A stretch of 64,000 nt of DNA from Nocardia vinacea. Lineage in GTDB: Bacteria; Actinomycetota; Actinomycetes; Mycobacteriales; Mycobacteriaceae. The DNA lies in the NCBI RefSeq assembly GCF_035920345.1, contig NZ_CP109149.1, positions 9,796,001 to 9,860,000 on the forward strand. The letters are read 5' to 3'. Positions within the stretch are counted from its first letter, which is position 1. Each line of letters starts with the position of its first letter. Under the pieces are notes generated by a model. The model had not been told where the DNA came from. It saw only the letters and a program-made list of their open reading frames with translations, and ran no database searches. A program made the position numbers and the translations under genes. Below are positions 18,891-27,705 of this stretch, piece by piece.

Positions 18891-19358
18891 ATGTCCGATG
18901 TGAAACCGATCCCCGAGGGTTATCCGGTGGTCTCGCCGGGATTGGCAATCGATGGGGCCGCTGCCGCCATCGACTTCTACAAGAATATTTTCGGCGCATC
19001 GGAACGGATGCGCATGCCTGGTCCGGACGGCAAGATCGCACACTGCGAACTCATGTTCGGCAATTCGCTCATCATGGTCGGTGATCCGGCCCCCGATATG
19101 GATTTCCTCGACCCGAAGACGGTCGGCGGCACGCCGGTCAATCTCTACGTCTATGTCGAGGACGCTGATGCGGCCTTCAGCGCCGCCCTCGCCGCGGGCG
19201 CTAAGGAGCTCACCCCGATGACCACCCAGTTCTACGGTGATCGCAGTGGTGCGTTCGAGGATCCGTGGGGCCACCGGTGGACCGTGGCCACGCACGTCGA
19301 GGATGTGCCGCCGGATGAGATGGACCGGCGGATGGCCGAATTGTTCGGCGGGGCCTGA
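18891..19358 (+). CDS. VOC-superfamily (glyoxalase/PhnB-like) protein
   Basis: A 155-aa single-domain protein of the vicinal-oxygen-chelate fold, PhnB/YdeF type. It begins PVVSPGLAIDGAAAAIDFYKNIFGA and contains GKIAHCELMFGNSLIMVGD and RSGAFEDPWGHRWTVATHVED. PhnB-like members often keep the fold but not full glyoxalase metal ligands. Function unknown; detoxification or small-molecule binding is possible. A strong GGAGG precedes the ATG. Followed by a bidirectional terminator. Confidence 0.88.
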   Translation: MSDVKPIPEGYPVVSPGLAIDGAAAAIDFYKNIFGASERMRMPGPDGKIAHCELMFGNSLIMVGDPAPDMDFLDPKTVGGTPVNLYVYVEDADAAFSAALAAGAKELTPMTTQFYGDRSGAFEDPWGHRWTVATHVEDVPPDEMDRRMAELFGGA

Positions 19359-19364
19359 GCGTTT

Positions 19365-19410
19365 GTGCGATCAACCGCGCGGTCGGTGTGCCGCGCGGCC
19401 GATAGCGCAC
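19365..19410. terminator. Bidirectional terminator between VOC and Rieske genes
   Basis: Nested inverted repeats: outer GTGCG...CGCAC and inner CCGCGCGG twice around an 8-nt loop (TCGGTGTG). It fills almost the whole gap between two convergent genes. Confidence 0.65.
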
Positions 19411-19413
19411 TGG

Positions 19414-19869
19414 TTACCCCAGCACGATCGAGTCACCCTCGACGTGAACGGAGTTCGGGGCGAGCGGCTGGGTGGCCGGGCCGTTGACGACCGAGCCGTC
19501 GAGACCGAATTTGCTGCCGTGGCAGGCACAGTTGATGGTGCCGCCGGAAACCGTCGCGACCTTGCACCCCGCGTGTGTGCAGGTCGAGGACAGGCCGACG
19601 AAGGAGCCGGCATTCGGCTGGGTCACCACCACATCGCCCTTGATCACACCACCGCCGACCGGCACCTCGGCGGTGGAGGCGATGGCATTCGGCTGTCCGG
19701 CGGCGACATTCGGTCCGGTCGATCCGGCGGCGGCCTTGGGGGGTTCGGCCGCGGGGGCGTCGGTCTTGCCGTAGGTGGTGCATGCGGTCAGTGCGGCCAT
19801 GGCGGCCACCGCCCCGGCGCCCGCGATTACGACGTGGCGGCGGTCGAGGACGAGATCATCGTTGGTCAT
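19414..19869 (-). CDS. Rieske [2Fe-2S] lipoprotein (Tat-type signal)
   Basis: Predicted exported electron-transfer protein of 151 aa. DRRHVVIAGAG (Arg10-Arg11) looks like a twin-arginine signal, and LTAC places a lipidated Cys at residue 30. After an Ala/Pro linker, the Rieske domain has CTHAGC and CACHGSKFG: cluster ligands Cys97, His99, Cys114 and His117, and a disulfide pair Cys102-Cys116 as in high-potential bc-type Rieske proteins. No oxygenase domain is present. Last gene of a three-gene operon, 12 bp after the b561-like gene, behind GGAG. Proposed job: passing electrons across or along the membrane with its neighbour (inference). Confidence 0.9.
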   Translation of the reverse strand: MTNDDLVLDRRHVVIAGAGAVAAMAALTACTTYGKTDAPAAEPPKAAAGSTGPNVAAGQPNAIASTAEVPVGGGVIKGDVVVTQPNAGSFVGLSSTCTHAGCKVATVSGGTINCACHGSKFGLDGSVVNGPATQPLAPNSVHVEGDSIVLG

Positions 19870-19881
19870 ATCGGACTCCGA

Positions 19882-20478
19882 TCAGAAGGTGATGCCGTTG
19901 TGCTGGAAGAACCACAGGGCTGAGGTGAGCCAGAGGCCGGTCAGCCCGGCGAGTACCAGGCCGCCCGCGACCGGAATGATCCAGCCGGGCAGGCCCTTTC
20001 GGGTCAGTAGCAGCATCTTGGCGACGAATGCTCCGTAAAAGAAGCAACCGAGCAGGGAATGGATGAGTACGCGGTTTTCGTAGTCCTGAAAACCCAAGGC
20101 GAACAGGCAGTGCACGGCGACCGGGACGGTGACGAGTACGGCGAGTCGGCCTGACCAGACATGCGCAGGTGCGATCCAGGACGGGGTCTTCGGGAAGATC
20201 GCGCCGAGCTTGCCATACATGGTCAGCGCCGAAACCAATTGGAACAGCGCGAGTGCGGTGGCCAGGGTAGCCAGCCAGGTCTTCACCGCGACCGGACTGG
20301 AGAATCCGGCGACATTGATCGAAAAGAACCGTGGCTCATGCTGTTTCGCGTAGACGCCGAGCAGTACCGAAACTGCCGCGCCGACGAGCAGCGGAATGAT
20401 GATGGCCGCCGCCGACGCTCGGCCCGGATTCACCCGTACCGTCGGCGCTTCTCGATCAGCCGACACTGTCACCACCAC
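19882..20478 (-). CDS. Cytochrome-b561-like membrane protein (DUF6529-type)
   Basis: A 198-aa integral membrane protein with about five hydrophobic segments. Histidines sit within or at the edge of helices in AHVWSGRLAVLV, VPVAVHCLFALG and RVLIHSLLGC, the pattern expected for axial haem ligands in four-helix b-type cytochromes. I recall similar actinobacterial proteins filed under DUF6529, and haem binding is inferred, not shown. A run of GTG codons at 20478-20472 offers several starts; the first lies after AAGG. Its 5' end overlaps the upstream gene by 23 bp, so the two are coupled. Confidence 0.72.
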   Translation of the reverse strand: MVVTVSADREAPTVRVNPGRASAAAIIIPLLVGAAVSVLLGVYAKQHEPRFFSINVAGFSSPVAVKTWLATLATALALFQLVSALTMYGKLGAIFPKTPSWIAPAHVWSGRLAVLVTVPVAVHCLFALGFQDYENRVLIHSLLGCFFYGAFVAKMLLLTRKGLPGWIIPVAGGLVLAGLTGLWLTSALWFFQHNGITF

Positions 20479-21100
20479 TTACCTTGTTCGCGGTGACCTT
20501 GTTGCCGTTGACGATGGCCGTCACGTCCGGCGCGAGGCCGACGGCGGGGGTGGTGGAGCCGTCGGGATTGCGTTGGACGCCGGTGACGCCGCCGTTCGCA
20601 TCGACGATCCAGCTCTGGCGGGTGCCCGCCTCGCTGTAGACATACAGTCCGGCGGGTGGTTGCACCGGATTCGCGGTGTAGCTCCACTGCTTGCCGCCGA
20701 TCCAGAGCGTCCCGCGCACCGCCTTGCCGTCGAAGGTGCCGGTCAGTTTCGCGTCGTCTTTGCCGGCCAGCTGCAAGGACCCGTTCGTGGCGGGACCTCG
20801 TAGCCAGGACTCGATGCTCTTGCCGTCACAGGCATATGCGATGGCCTTGTCGCCCGCGACGGTGATCTCGAGTGTGATGGTGCCGCCGGAGGCCAGCGGG
20901 ATGGTGCCCACATAGTCGGCCTTGCCGGGGAAGGGAACAGCCGCGGTGGTGGTCGGTGGCGGCGTCGTGGGCGCGGTCGTGACCACCGCATTCGTATTCG
21001 CAGTGGATGGTTCGGTGTCCTTGGACATATTGATGACCAGTAGGACGAGGCCGAGTACGGCCACTGCCGCCAGGGTGAGCCACGGTCCGAGTCGTTTCAT
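20456..21100 (-). CDS. Membrane-anchored extracytoplasmic protein, first gene of redox operon
   Basis: A 214-aa protein with one N-terminal TM helix (WLTLAAVAVLGLVLLVINM), a Thr/Pro/Ala-rich spacer (about 25-50) and a beta-rich extracytoplasmic domain. The domain contains GTIPLASGGTITLEI, YACDGKSIESWLRG and TLWIGGKQWSYTA. A single Cys lies in ACDG. I recognise no enzyme motif. The ATG at 21100 is well supported by GAGGAGA. Its coupling to the b561-like and Rieske genes suggests a structural or substrate-binding partner of that redox pair. Confidence 0.78.
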   Translation of the reverse strand: MKRLGPWLTLAAVAVLGLVLLVINMSKDTEPSTANTNAVVTTAPTTPPPTTTAAVPFPGKADYVGTIPLASGGTITLEITVAGDKAIAYACDGKSIESWLRGPATNGSLQLAGKDDAKLTGTFDGKAVRGTLWIGGKQWSYTANPVQPPAGLYVYSEAGTRQSWIVDANGGVTGVQRNPDGSTTPAVGLAPDVTAIVNGNKVTANKVSGGDSVG

Positions 21101-21223
21101 AGGGTCTCCTCGATATGCGGCCGCCAGCACCGCTGTTCGAATTGTCTACGTGGCAGACCCGGGAGCGGTTCAAACGGGGCATTCGCGGCAGCCGACCCAC
21201 GGCGTGTCTCGACTGAGACGTGA

Positions 21224-21272
21224 AGCGGCGGACCCGGTCCCCCTCATCGTCGTGGTGGCCGGGTCCGCCGCT
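21224..21272 (-). terminator. Terminator downstream of acs
   Basis: A perfect 14-bp GC-rich inverted repeat (AGCGGCGGACCCGG and complement) around a 21-nt loop, beginning 13 bp after the acs stop on the minus strand. It separates acs from the upstream region of the redox operon. Confidence 0.6.
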
Positions 21273-21284
21273 GGGGGGCGGCGC

Positions 21285-23213
21285 CTATCCGCGGGCGATG
21301 GCCTCGAAGACCTTCGGATCGACGAGGGTCGACGTATCGCCGAGTTCTCGACCCTCTGCGACATCGCGGAGCAGGCGGCGCATGATCTTGCCGCTGCGGG
21401 TTTTCGGGAGTTCCGGGACGATATGGATCTCCCTCGGTCGGGCAATTGGGCTGATCTCCTGGGAGACAGCGGCTTTCAGTTCACCGATCAGCGCATCGCC
21501 GGAATTGTGCGCGCCCGCGGTGAGAATGACGAAGGCGACGATGGCCTGTCCGGTGGTCGCATCGTTCGCGCCGACCACCGCGGCCTCGGCGACAGAGGCA
21601 TGTCCGACGAGCGCGGATTCGACCTCGGCGGTGGAGATCCGGTGGCCGGACACATTCATGACATCGTCGACCCGGCCGAGTACCCAGAGGTCGCCGCCGG
21701 CGTCGAACTTGGCGCCGTCACCGGCGAAATACCAGCCGCGGTCGGCGAATCGGTCCCAGTATGTCTCGCGGAACCGGTCCATATCACCCCAGATACCGCG
21801 CAGCATCGAGGGCCACGGTTGATCCAGTACCAGCAGTCCGGAGCTGCCGTGCGCGAGTTCGGCGCCGTCGTCGTCGACGATCTTCGCGGAGATGCCGGGC
21901 AGCGGGGTCATGGCCGCACCCGGTTTGGCCGCCGTCACACCGGGCAGCGGGGAGATCATGATGGCGCCGGTCTCGGTCTGCCACCAGGTATCCACGATGG
22001 GAGTCCGATTGCCGCCCAATACCTCGCGGTACCAGCGCCAGGCTTCCGGATTGATCGGTTCGCCGACGCTGCCGAGCAGTCGCAGTGAGGACAGGTCGTG
22101 CGCGTCCGGAATCTCGCGACCCCACTTCATGAAGGTCCGCACCAGGGTGGGTGCGGTGTAATAGATGGTGACGCCGTACTTTTCGATGATATCGAAATGC
22201 CGGTGCTCATCGGGGGAGTTGGGGGTGCCCTCGTAGACGACCTGGGTCGTGCGGTTGGCCAGCGGTCCGTAGACGATGTAGCTGTGTCCGGTGACCCAGC
22301 CGATATCGGCGGTGCACCAGTAAACGTCTTGTCCCGCTCGATGATCGAAGACGTTGTGGTGGGTGTAGGCGGCCTGGGTGAGATAGCCGCCGGTGGTGTG
22401 CAGGATGCCCTTGGGTTTTCCGGTGGTGCCCGAGGTGTAGAGGATGAACAGCGGATGTTCGGCGTCGAAGGCCTGCGCCTCGTGAGCGGGGGATGCGTCG
22501 GTGACGGTGTCGTGCCACCACAGATCGCGGCCCTCGGTCCACGGCACCTCGATGTTGGTGCGCCGCACCACGAGTACGTGCTCAACGGTGTGCTCGCCAT
22601 CGGTAAGCGCCTCGTCGACGGCGGCCTTCAGCGGTGCGGCGGTACCGCGCCGCCACTGGCCGTCGGTGGTGATCACCAGTCGGGCCCCGGCATCGTCGAC
22701 CCGCTGGCGCAGGGCAGTCGGCGAGAATCCGGCGAATACCACCGAATGGGTGAGCCCGAGCCGGGCACAGGCCAGCATGGCGACGATCGCCTCCGGCACC
22801 ATCGGCATGTAGATGGCGACTCGATCGCCGGTTCGCAGCCCTAGCTCGGTGAAATAGTTTGCCGCCCTGGATACTTCGGCGAGCAACTCGCCGTAGGTGA
22901 TATCGCGAGAGTCGCCCGGTTCGCCCTCCCAGTGGATGGCCACCTGCTCGCCGTATCCGTCGAGTACGTGCCGGTCCACGCAGTTGTAGGCGACATTGAG
23001 TTTGCCGTCGACGAACCATTTCGCGACCGGTGCGTCGCTCCAGTCGAGGACCTGGGTCCACGGCTGATGCCAGTGCAACCGCCGAGCCTGTTCGGCCCAG
23101 AACTCCAGCTGATCGGCGGCGGCGCGATCGTACAGTGCCGCATCGGCATTGGCGCTCGCGGTAAATGCCGCATCCGGCGGGTAGGTGGTCGGGTCGGTGG
23201 TTGCACTGGTCAA
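21285..23213 (-). CDS. acs: Acetyl-CoA synthetase (AMP-forming)
   Basis: Activates acetate to acetyl-CoA through acetyl-AMP. The protein of about 642 aa shows the adenylation signature YTSGTTGKPKG, DTWWQTETGAIMISPLPG, the hinge/ATP region GDGAKFD, and PKTRSGKIMRRLLR near the C-terminus. That last segment carries the lysine usually controlled by acetylation. The TTG at 23213 (MTSATTDPTTYPP) gives the normal family length; upstream in-frame sequence runs into actP. It lies 52 bp after actP and is probably co-transcribed with it and the DUF485 gene, forming an acetate uptake and activation operon. Confidence 0.95.
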   Translation of the reverse strand: MTSATTDPTTYPPDAAFTASANADAALYDRAAADQLEFWAEQARRLHWHQPWTQVLDWSDAPVAKWFVDGKLNVAYNCVDRHVLDGYGEQVAIHWEGEPGDSRDITYGELLAEVSRAANYFTELGLRTGDRVAIYMPMVPEAIVAMLACARLGLTHSVVFAGFSPTALRQRVDDAGARLVITTDGQWRRGTAAPLKAAVDEALTDGEHTVEHVLVVRRTNIEVPWTEGRDLWWHDTVTDASPAHEAQAFDAEHPLFILYTSGTTGKPKGILHTTGGYLTQAAYTHHNVFDHRAGQDVYWCTADIGWVTGHSYIVYGPLANRTTQVVYEGTPNSPDEHRHFDIIEKYGVTIYYTAPTLVRTFMKWGREIPDAHDLSSLRLLGSVGEPINPEAWRWYREVLGGNRTPIVDTWWQTETGAIMISPLPGVTAAKPGAAMTPLPGISAKIVDDDGAELAHGSSGLLVLDQPWPSMLRGIWGDMDRFRETYWDRFADRGWYFAGDGAKFDAGGDLWVLGRVDDVMNVSGHRISTAEVESALVGHASVAEAAVVGANDATTGQAIVAFVILTAGAHNSGDALIGELKAAVSQEISPIARPREIHIVPELPKTRSGKIMRRLLRDVAEGRELGDTSTLVDPKVFEAIARG

Positions 23214-23265
23214 CGTCGATCTATCCTCTCGAAACAACAAGGGCGGCAAGCTCAGTCGGATGTGG

Positions 23266-24903
23266 TCAGTGCACGACCGCCTTCTCCGCGCCGACACCGG
23301 TGAGCGAGCGAACCTCCATCTCGGCCTGCTTCGCCGGATTCTCCGGCTTGCGCCCGCCGAGGAAGGTACCGACCACACCGAGTACGAAAGCCAGTGGAAT
23401 GGAGACGATTCCCGGATTCGACAGCGGGAACCAATCGAAATCCGAGCCCGGAATCATCGAGGTCTTCGTCCCGGATACCGCGGGGGAGAACACGATCAGC
23501 ACAATGGTCGAGATCAGGCCGCCGTACATGCTGAACAGAGCGCCGGTGGTGTTGAACCGCTTCCAGAACAGCGAGTACACGATGGTCGGCAGATTCGCCG
23601 CCGCCGCGACCGCGAAGGCCAGCGCCACCAGGAAGGCGATGTTCTGGCCGTTGGCCAGGATGCCGAGGCCGATGGCCAGCGCACCGATCACCACCGCAGT
23701 GATCCGGGATACCCTGACCTGCTTGTTCTCGTCGACCTGCCCCTTCTTGATTACGCTCGCGTAGATATCGTGCGCGAACGATGCCGATGCGGTGATGGTC
23801 AGGCCCGCGACGACCGCGAGGATGGTGGCGAAGGCGACCGCGGAAATAATGCCGAGCAGGATTACGCCGCCGAGTTCGAAGGCCAGCAGCGGCGCCGCCG
23901 AATTCTGCCCGCCCGCCGCGGCGAGAATGCGATCCGGTCCGACAATGGCGGCCGCACCATAACCGAGCACCAGGGTGAACAGGTAGAACGCACCGATCAG
24001 GCCGATCGCCCAAACCACCGATCGCCGTGCCTCTTTCGCGGTCGGCACGGTGTAGAAGCGCATCAGCACATGCGGCAGACCCGCGGTGCCGAGCACCAGT
24101 GCCAGGCCGAGCGAGACGAAGTTCAGCTTGGAGGTCGCGGTGCCGCCGTACTGGGCGCCGGGAGCGAGCACGTCACGGGCGGCCACGCCCTTGGTCTTGG
24201 AACCGTGCACCGCATCCTGTGCCGAGCCGAGGATGTCGGAGAAGTTGAAGCCGAACTTGGCGAACACCATCACCGTCATCAGCGCCGCGCCGGTAATGAG
24301 CAGCACCGCTTTGATGATCTGCACCCATGTGGTGCCCTTCATGCCGCCGACCAGCACATACACGATCATCAGCACGCCGACGACGGCAATGACGATGCTC
24401 TGCCCGGTCTTATCGGAGATATCGAGCAGCAGCGCGACCAGACCGCCCGCGCCCGCCATCTGCGCAAGCAGATAGAACAGTGAGACCGCGAGCGTGGTCA
24501 GCGCGGCGGCGGTGCGGACCGGACCTTCTTTCAGTCGGAAGCTCAGCACATCCGCCATGGTGAATTTGCCGGTGTTCCTGAGCATTTCGGCGACCAGCAG
24601 GAGTGCGACCAGCCAGGCCACCAGGAAGCCGATCGAGTACAGGAACCCGTCGTAGCCGTATACCGCGATGGCGCCGGCGATGCCGAGAAAGCTTGCGGCG
24701 GAAAGGTAATCGCCCGCGATGGCGATGCCGTTCTGCGGGCCGGTGAAGCCGCGGCCGCCGGTGAAGTAGTCGGCGGCGGTGCGGTTATTGCGGCTGGCCC
24801 GGATCACCACGATCATCGTGATCGCCACGAACAGGCCGAAAATGGCGATATTCGCGGCGGGATTGCCGACCTTCTCGGCGGCGGACAGGTATTGCGTACT
24901 CAC
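23266..24903 (-). CDS. actP: Cation/acetate symporter, SSS family (ActP/MctC-like)
   Basis: A 545-aa solute:sodium symporter with about thirteen TM helices. Family signatures: NGIAIAGDYLSAASFLG near the N-terminus, GGMKGTTWVQIIKAVLL, GLPHVLMRFYTV and a C-terminal TM region. Acetate or a related monocarboxylate is the likely substrate because acs follows directly and a DUF485 subunit precedes, as in E. coli yjcH-actP and corynebacterial mctC. Start GTG 24903 overlaps the DUF485 stop by 4 bp (GTGA), indicating translational coupling. Confidence 0.93.
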   Translation of the reverse strand: MSTQYLSAAEKVGNPAANIAIFGLFVAITMIVVIRASRNNRTAADYFTGGRGFTGPQNGIAIAGDYLSAASFLGIAGAIAVYGYDGFLYSIGFLVAWLVALLLVAEMLRNTGKFTMADVLSFRLKEGPVRTAAALTTLAVSLFYLLAQMAGAGGLVALLLDISDKTGQSIVIAVVGVLMIVYVLVGGMKGTTWVQIIKAVLLITGAALMTVMVFAKFGFNFSDILGSAQDAVHGSKTKGVAARDVLAPGAQYGGTATSKLNFVSLGLALVLGTAGLPHVLMRFYTVPTAKEARRSVVWAIGLIGAFYLFTLVLGYGAAAIVGPDRILAAAGGQNSAAPLLAFELGGVILLGIISAVAFATILAVVAGLTITASASFAHDIYASVIKKGQVDENKQVRVSRITAVVIGALAIGLGILANGQNIAFLVALAFAVAAAANLPTIVYSLFWKRFNTTGALFSMYGGLISTIVLIVFSPAVSGTKTSMIPGSDFDWFPLSNPGIVSIPLAFVLGVVGTFLGGRKPENPAKQAEMEVRSLTGVGAEKAVVH

Positions 24904-25262
24904 GCCTGGTCTCCCTCGAGGTAGTTGCGGATCGACGCGGCGCGCGGATCCAGTTCCCTATTGGCGAACCGGACATACAGCCAGGTGATCACGAACGTCG
25001 AGACGAATTGCCCGAGGCCGAGCAGCAGGCCGAGATTGATATTGCCGATGACCTGGGTGGCCATGAAGTCGTGCGCATAGGCGCCGAGCAACACATAGCT
25101 CAGGTACCAGACCAGGAACAGTGCGGTCATCGGAAAGATGAAGCGGCGCAACCGGCTTCGCAATTCCTGGAACTGGGGACTCGACTGGACGGCGGCGAAA
25201 TCCTCCGCTGTCGGCGTGCGCCGCGGTGGCGTGCCATCTTTGTCGAGGTCGATACTGGTCAT
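24900..25262 (-). CDS. DUF485 (YjcH-like) inner-membrane partner of ActP
   Basis: A 120-aa protein with a soluble N-terminal 40 residues (contains FAAVQSSPQFQELRSRLRRF, typical of DUF485) and two TM helices. DUF485 proteins are encoded with acetate/monocarboxylate symporters and are thought to assist them. First gene of the DUF485-actP-acs operon. A CRP-like site lies 72 bp upstream. Confidence 0.9.
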   Translation of the reverse strand: MTSIDLDKDGTPPRRTPTAEDFAAVQSSPQFQELRSRLRRFIFPMTALFLVWYLSYVLLGAYAHDFMATQVIGNINLGLLLGLGQFVSTFVITWLYVRFANRELDPRAASIRNYLEGDQA

Positions 25263-25333
25263 CGCAGGGTCCTAGCGTGTGACGTGACTTACTGTCCGCC
25301 GACCATAAGGGGACCCTCGTGAGGGATTCATGA

Positions 25334-25349
25334 TGTGGCGTGGATCACT
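25334..25349. promoter_or_regulatory. CRP/GlxR-like site upstream of the DUF485-actP-acs operon
   Basis: TGTGG-CGTGGA-TCACT matches TGTGA-N6-TCACA at eight of ten consensus positions. It lies 72 bp upstream of the DUF485 start, a sensible position for a cAMP-receptor site in an acetate operon. Weaker than the site at 2460. Confidence 0.35.
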
Positions 25350-25401
25350 CTGTGAAGGCGCCGGTTTGTGCGGTGAACGGTCGGCTGGCCGCGACGAACG
25401 G

Positions 25402-27159
25402 TCAGCGGCTGAGCCCGATGGCACGCTCCCGGTCCGCGCCCATACCCAGCCGCTCCGGCGCGTGCATTCGAACGAAGATGCGCCCGATCGTGCGGGCGCT
25501 CTGACCGCGTGTAAGCACGCTGACCAGGACCATCGATGCGAATGCCAGCGGTACGCTGAGCGCCGCCGGATAGCCGAGGACGGCCGCGAGCCAGCCGTCT
25601 GCGAGCTCGTCGGAGATGCCGCCGGTCACCGAAACCGCGGTCGCACCGCCCGCTGCCAGACCACCCACGATCAGTCCGGTGGCCGCGCCCTTGGCCGTCA
25701 GACCGCGCCACCAGATGCCGAGCACGAGCAGCGGACACAATGTCGAGGCCGCGACCGAAAAGGCAAGGGCGACAGTGCGGGACAGGTCCAGCGAGACCAC
25801 CATGATCGAAACACCAAGGGGCACAGCACCGGCGAATACTGCGGCTGCCCGGAAGTCGCGAATCCGTCCACGCAGCATATCTGTGCTGAGCACACCCGCG
25901 ATGCTGACCAACAGCCCGGACGAAGTGGAAAGAAACGCCGCGATCGCACCCGCCGCGGCCAGTGCCGCCAGCAGTTGTCCAGGCAGGCCCGCCAGCACTG
26001 ATCCGGGCAGCAGCACCACGGCGGCATCGGAGGTGCCGGTGATCAGCAACTGCGGCACGTACAGCCGCGCGAAAACCCCCAGCAGAATGGGGAAGAGGTA
26101 GAACACCCCGACCAGGCCGATCACCGCGAGTGCGGTCGTGCGCGCCGCGCGGCCATCGGGATTCGTATAGAACCGCACCAGTACGTGCGGAAGTCCCATC
26201 GTGCCCAGGAACGTGGCGATGATCAGCGAATACACCTGGTAGGTGGGATGGGTGCCGCCGAATCCGCCGCCGGGCGCCAGCCAGGCCGCACCGTCCGTCG
26301 GCGCTCCGGCCACCACCGGGACGGTGGAGCCCGCCTCCAGGGTCAGTTCGGTGCCCGCCGCCAGTTCGTGTGCGCCGGGTGTGAGCAGGACCGGACCGTC
26401 CACCGTGCGATCGTCGAGCGTTCCGGTGATCGAAACCTGTTGCGGTGCACTGACCTGCACCACCACTCCGGTGCTGACATCCACCGTGGTGCGCTCGGCG
26501 ACCACCGGGGGAGCGGGGGTGCCGAGTTCGCGATCCTCGGCCAGGAAATGTCCGAGCAGCACCAGCGCCGGAATCGCCACCGCGGTCAGCTTCAGCCAGT
26601 ACTGGAAGGCCTGCACCAGCGTGATCGACCGCATGCCGCCGCCGGCCACATTCGCGATGATGATCGCGCCCACCGCCACCGCGCCGACCCATTTCGGCAC
26701 ATTCAGCAAGATGTGCAGCGTGAGCCCCGCGCCCTGGAACTGCGGAATGAGATACACCCCGCAGACCAGCACCACAACGACCGCCGCCAGCCTGCGCAGC
26801 CGCAGCGAGCCGAGTCGGAACTCCGCGAAATCGGGCACGGTGTACGCGCCCGACCGGCGCAGCGGCGCGGCGACGAACAGCAGTAGCCCGAGATATCCGG
26901 CGGTGAACCCGACCGGATACCAGAGCGCGTCCGCGCCGTATTTCGCGATCAGTCCCGCGACCCCGAGAAATGAAGCGGCCGAGAGGTATTCGCCGGAGAT
27001 CGCCGCCGCATTCCAGCGCGGCCCGACGCTGCGTGAGGCGACCAGGAAGTCGGAGGTGGTGCGCGCCAACCGAACACCGTAGACGCCGATCGCGACCGTG
27101 GCGAGGGCCGCGAACAGTAGCGCGAGCACCGTGAGCGCTGGGGCCGTCGCCGTGTTCAC
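25402..27159 (-). CDS. Second cation/monocarboxylate symporter (SSS family) with extra loop
   Basis: A 585-aa SSS-family transporter related to ActP: AAAISGEYLSAASFLGVAG, GGGMRSITLVQAFQYW, GLPHVLVRFYTN and FLSTSSGLLVSIAG. Unlike the first symporter it carries a hydrophilic insertion of about 100 residues (starting after FLAEDRELGTPAPP and ending near APGGGFGGTHPTY) that reads like a beta-rich extracytoplasmic domain. Start GTG 27159 follows GGGGGA. Genes for a small membrane protein and a LytTR/LytS system lie upstream on the same strand, suggesting induced uptake of a specific carboxylate. Substrate unknown; pyruvate or acetate are guesses. Confidence 0.88.
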   Translation of the reverse strand: MNTATAPALTVLALLFAALATVAIGVYGVRLARTTSDFLVASRSVGPRWNAAAISGEYLSAASFLGVAGLIAKYGADALWYPVGFTAGYLGLLLFVAAPLRRSGAYTVPDFAEFRLGSLRLRRLAAVVVVLVCGVYLIPQFQGAGLTLHILLNVPKWVGAVAVGAIIIANVAGGGMRSITLVQAFQYWLKLTAVAIPALVLLGHFLAEDRELGTPAPPVVAERTTVDVSTGVVVQVSAPQQVSITGTLDDRTVDGPVLLTPGAHELAAGTELTLEAGSTVPVVAGAPTDGAAWLAPGGGFGGTHPTYQVYSLIIATFLGTMGLPHVLVRFYTNPDGRAARTTALAVIGLVGVFYLFPILLGVFARLYVPQLLITGTSDAAVVLLPGSVLAGLPGQLLAALAAAGAIAAFLSTSSGLLVSIAGVLSTDMLRGRIRDFRAAAVFAGAVPLGVSIMVVSLDLSRTVALAFSVAASTLCPLLVLGIWWRGLTAKGAATGLIVGGLAAGGATAVSVTGGISDELADGWLAAVLGYPAALSVPLAFASMVLVSVLTRGQSARTIGRIFVRMHAPERLGMGADRERAIGLSR

Positions 27160-27339
27160 GGCATCCCCCGATCTGTTCCGGCATCCGGTCGGCAGTGCTG
27201 GTGCACGGCGGCGGCCCGTGATGCGGTACGAGCGCTTTCTTCGCCGCCGACCGAGTTGCCGCCCATTCGACATGTGCTGGCACATGGAGACTTTGCCGAG
27301 CGGCGGTGCGCGAGCTGTGTTGCGGCGCGAAACATCCGG

Positions 27340-27705
27340 TCAGTCCTCGGCCAATTCCAGGAAGTCCTGCTCATTGCGTTCGGCGAGTCGGACGTACAGC
27401 CGTCCTGCGCCATACAGCACCGGATACACGGCAATGCCGAGCAGCAGCCACGGCAGCCGTACCCCGAGCAGAACGAACGATCCCGCCGACCCGAGCCGGA
27501 AAAGCACCGGAAGCGAACACAATACGAGCACCATGACCAACCCGACCCGCACCGCCAACCCCAACTGCGCCCGAATCAGCCCGCCGATCAGGGCCTCGCC
27601 GATCTCGGTCTGCTCGACCACCTCCGTGCGGGTCCGCGCGCGTCGCGCACCGCGGCGTTCGGCGAGCACGACGCGCTGTCTGGTCGGACGCTGCGGAGTG
27701 GTCAC
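27340..27705 (-). CDS. Small membrane protein between LytTR regulator and symporter
   Basis: A 121-aa protein: an Arg-rich, probably cytoplasmic N-terminus (about 45 residues), two TM helices (GLAVRVGLVMVLVLCSLPVLF and LPWLLLGIAVYPVLYGAG) and an acidic C-terminus ending ERNEQDFLELAED. Size and layout resemble DUF485-like partners of SSS symporters, though the sequence is not clearly DUF485. The GTG at 27705 overlaps the regulator stop by 4 bp (GTGA). The gap of 180 bp to the symporter gene shows no other gene. Confidence 0.75.
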   Translation of the reverse strand: MTTPQRPTRQRVVLAERRGARRARTRTEVVEQTEIGEALIGGLIRAQLGLAVRVGLVMVLVLCSLPVLFRLGSAGSFVLLGVRLPWLLLGIAVYPVLYGAGRLYVRLAERNEQDFLELAED

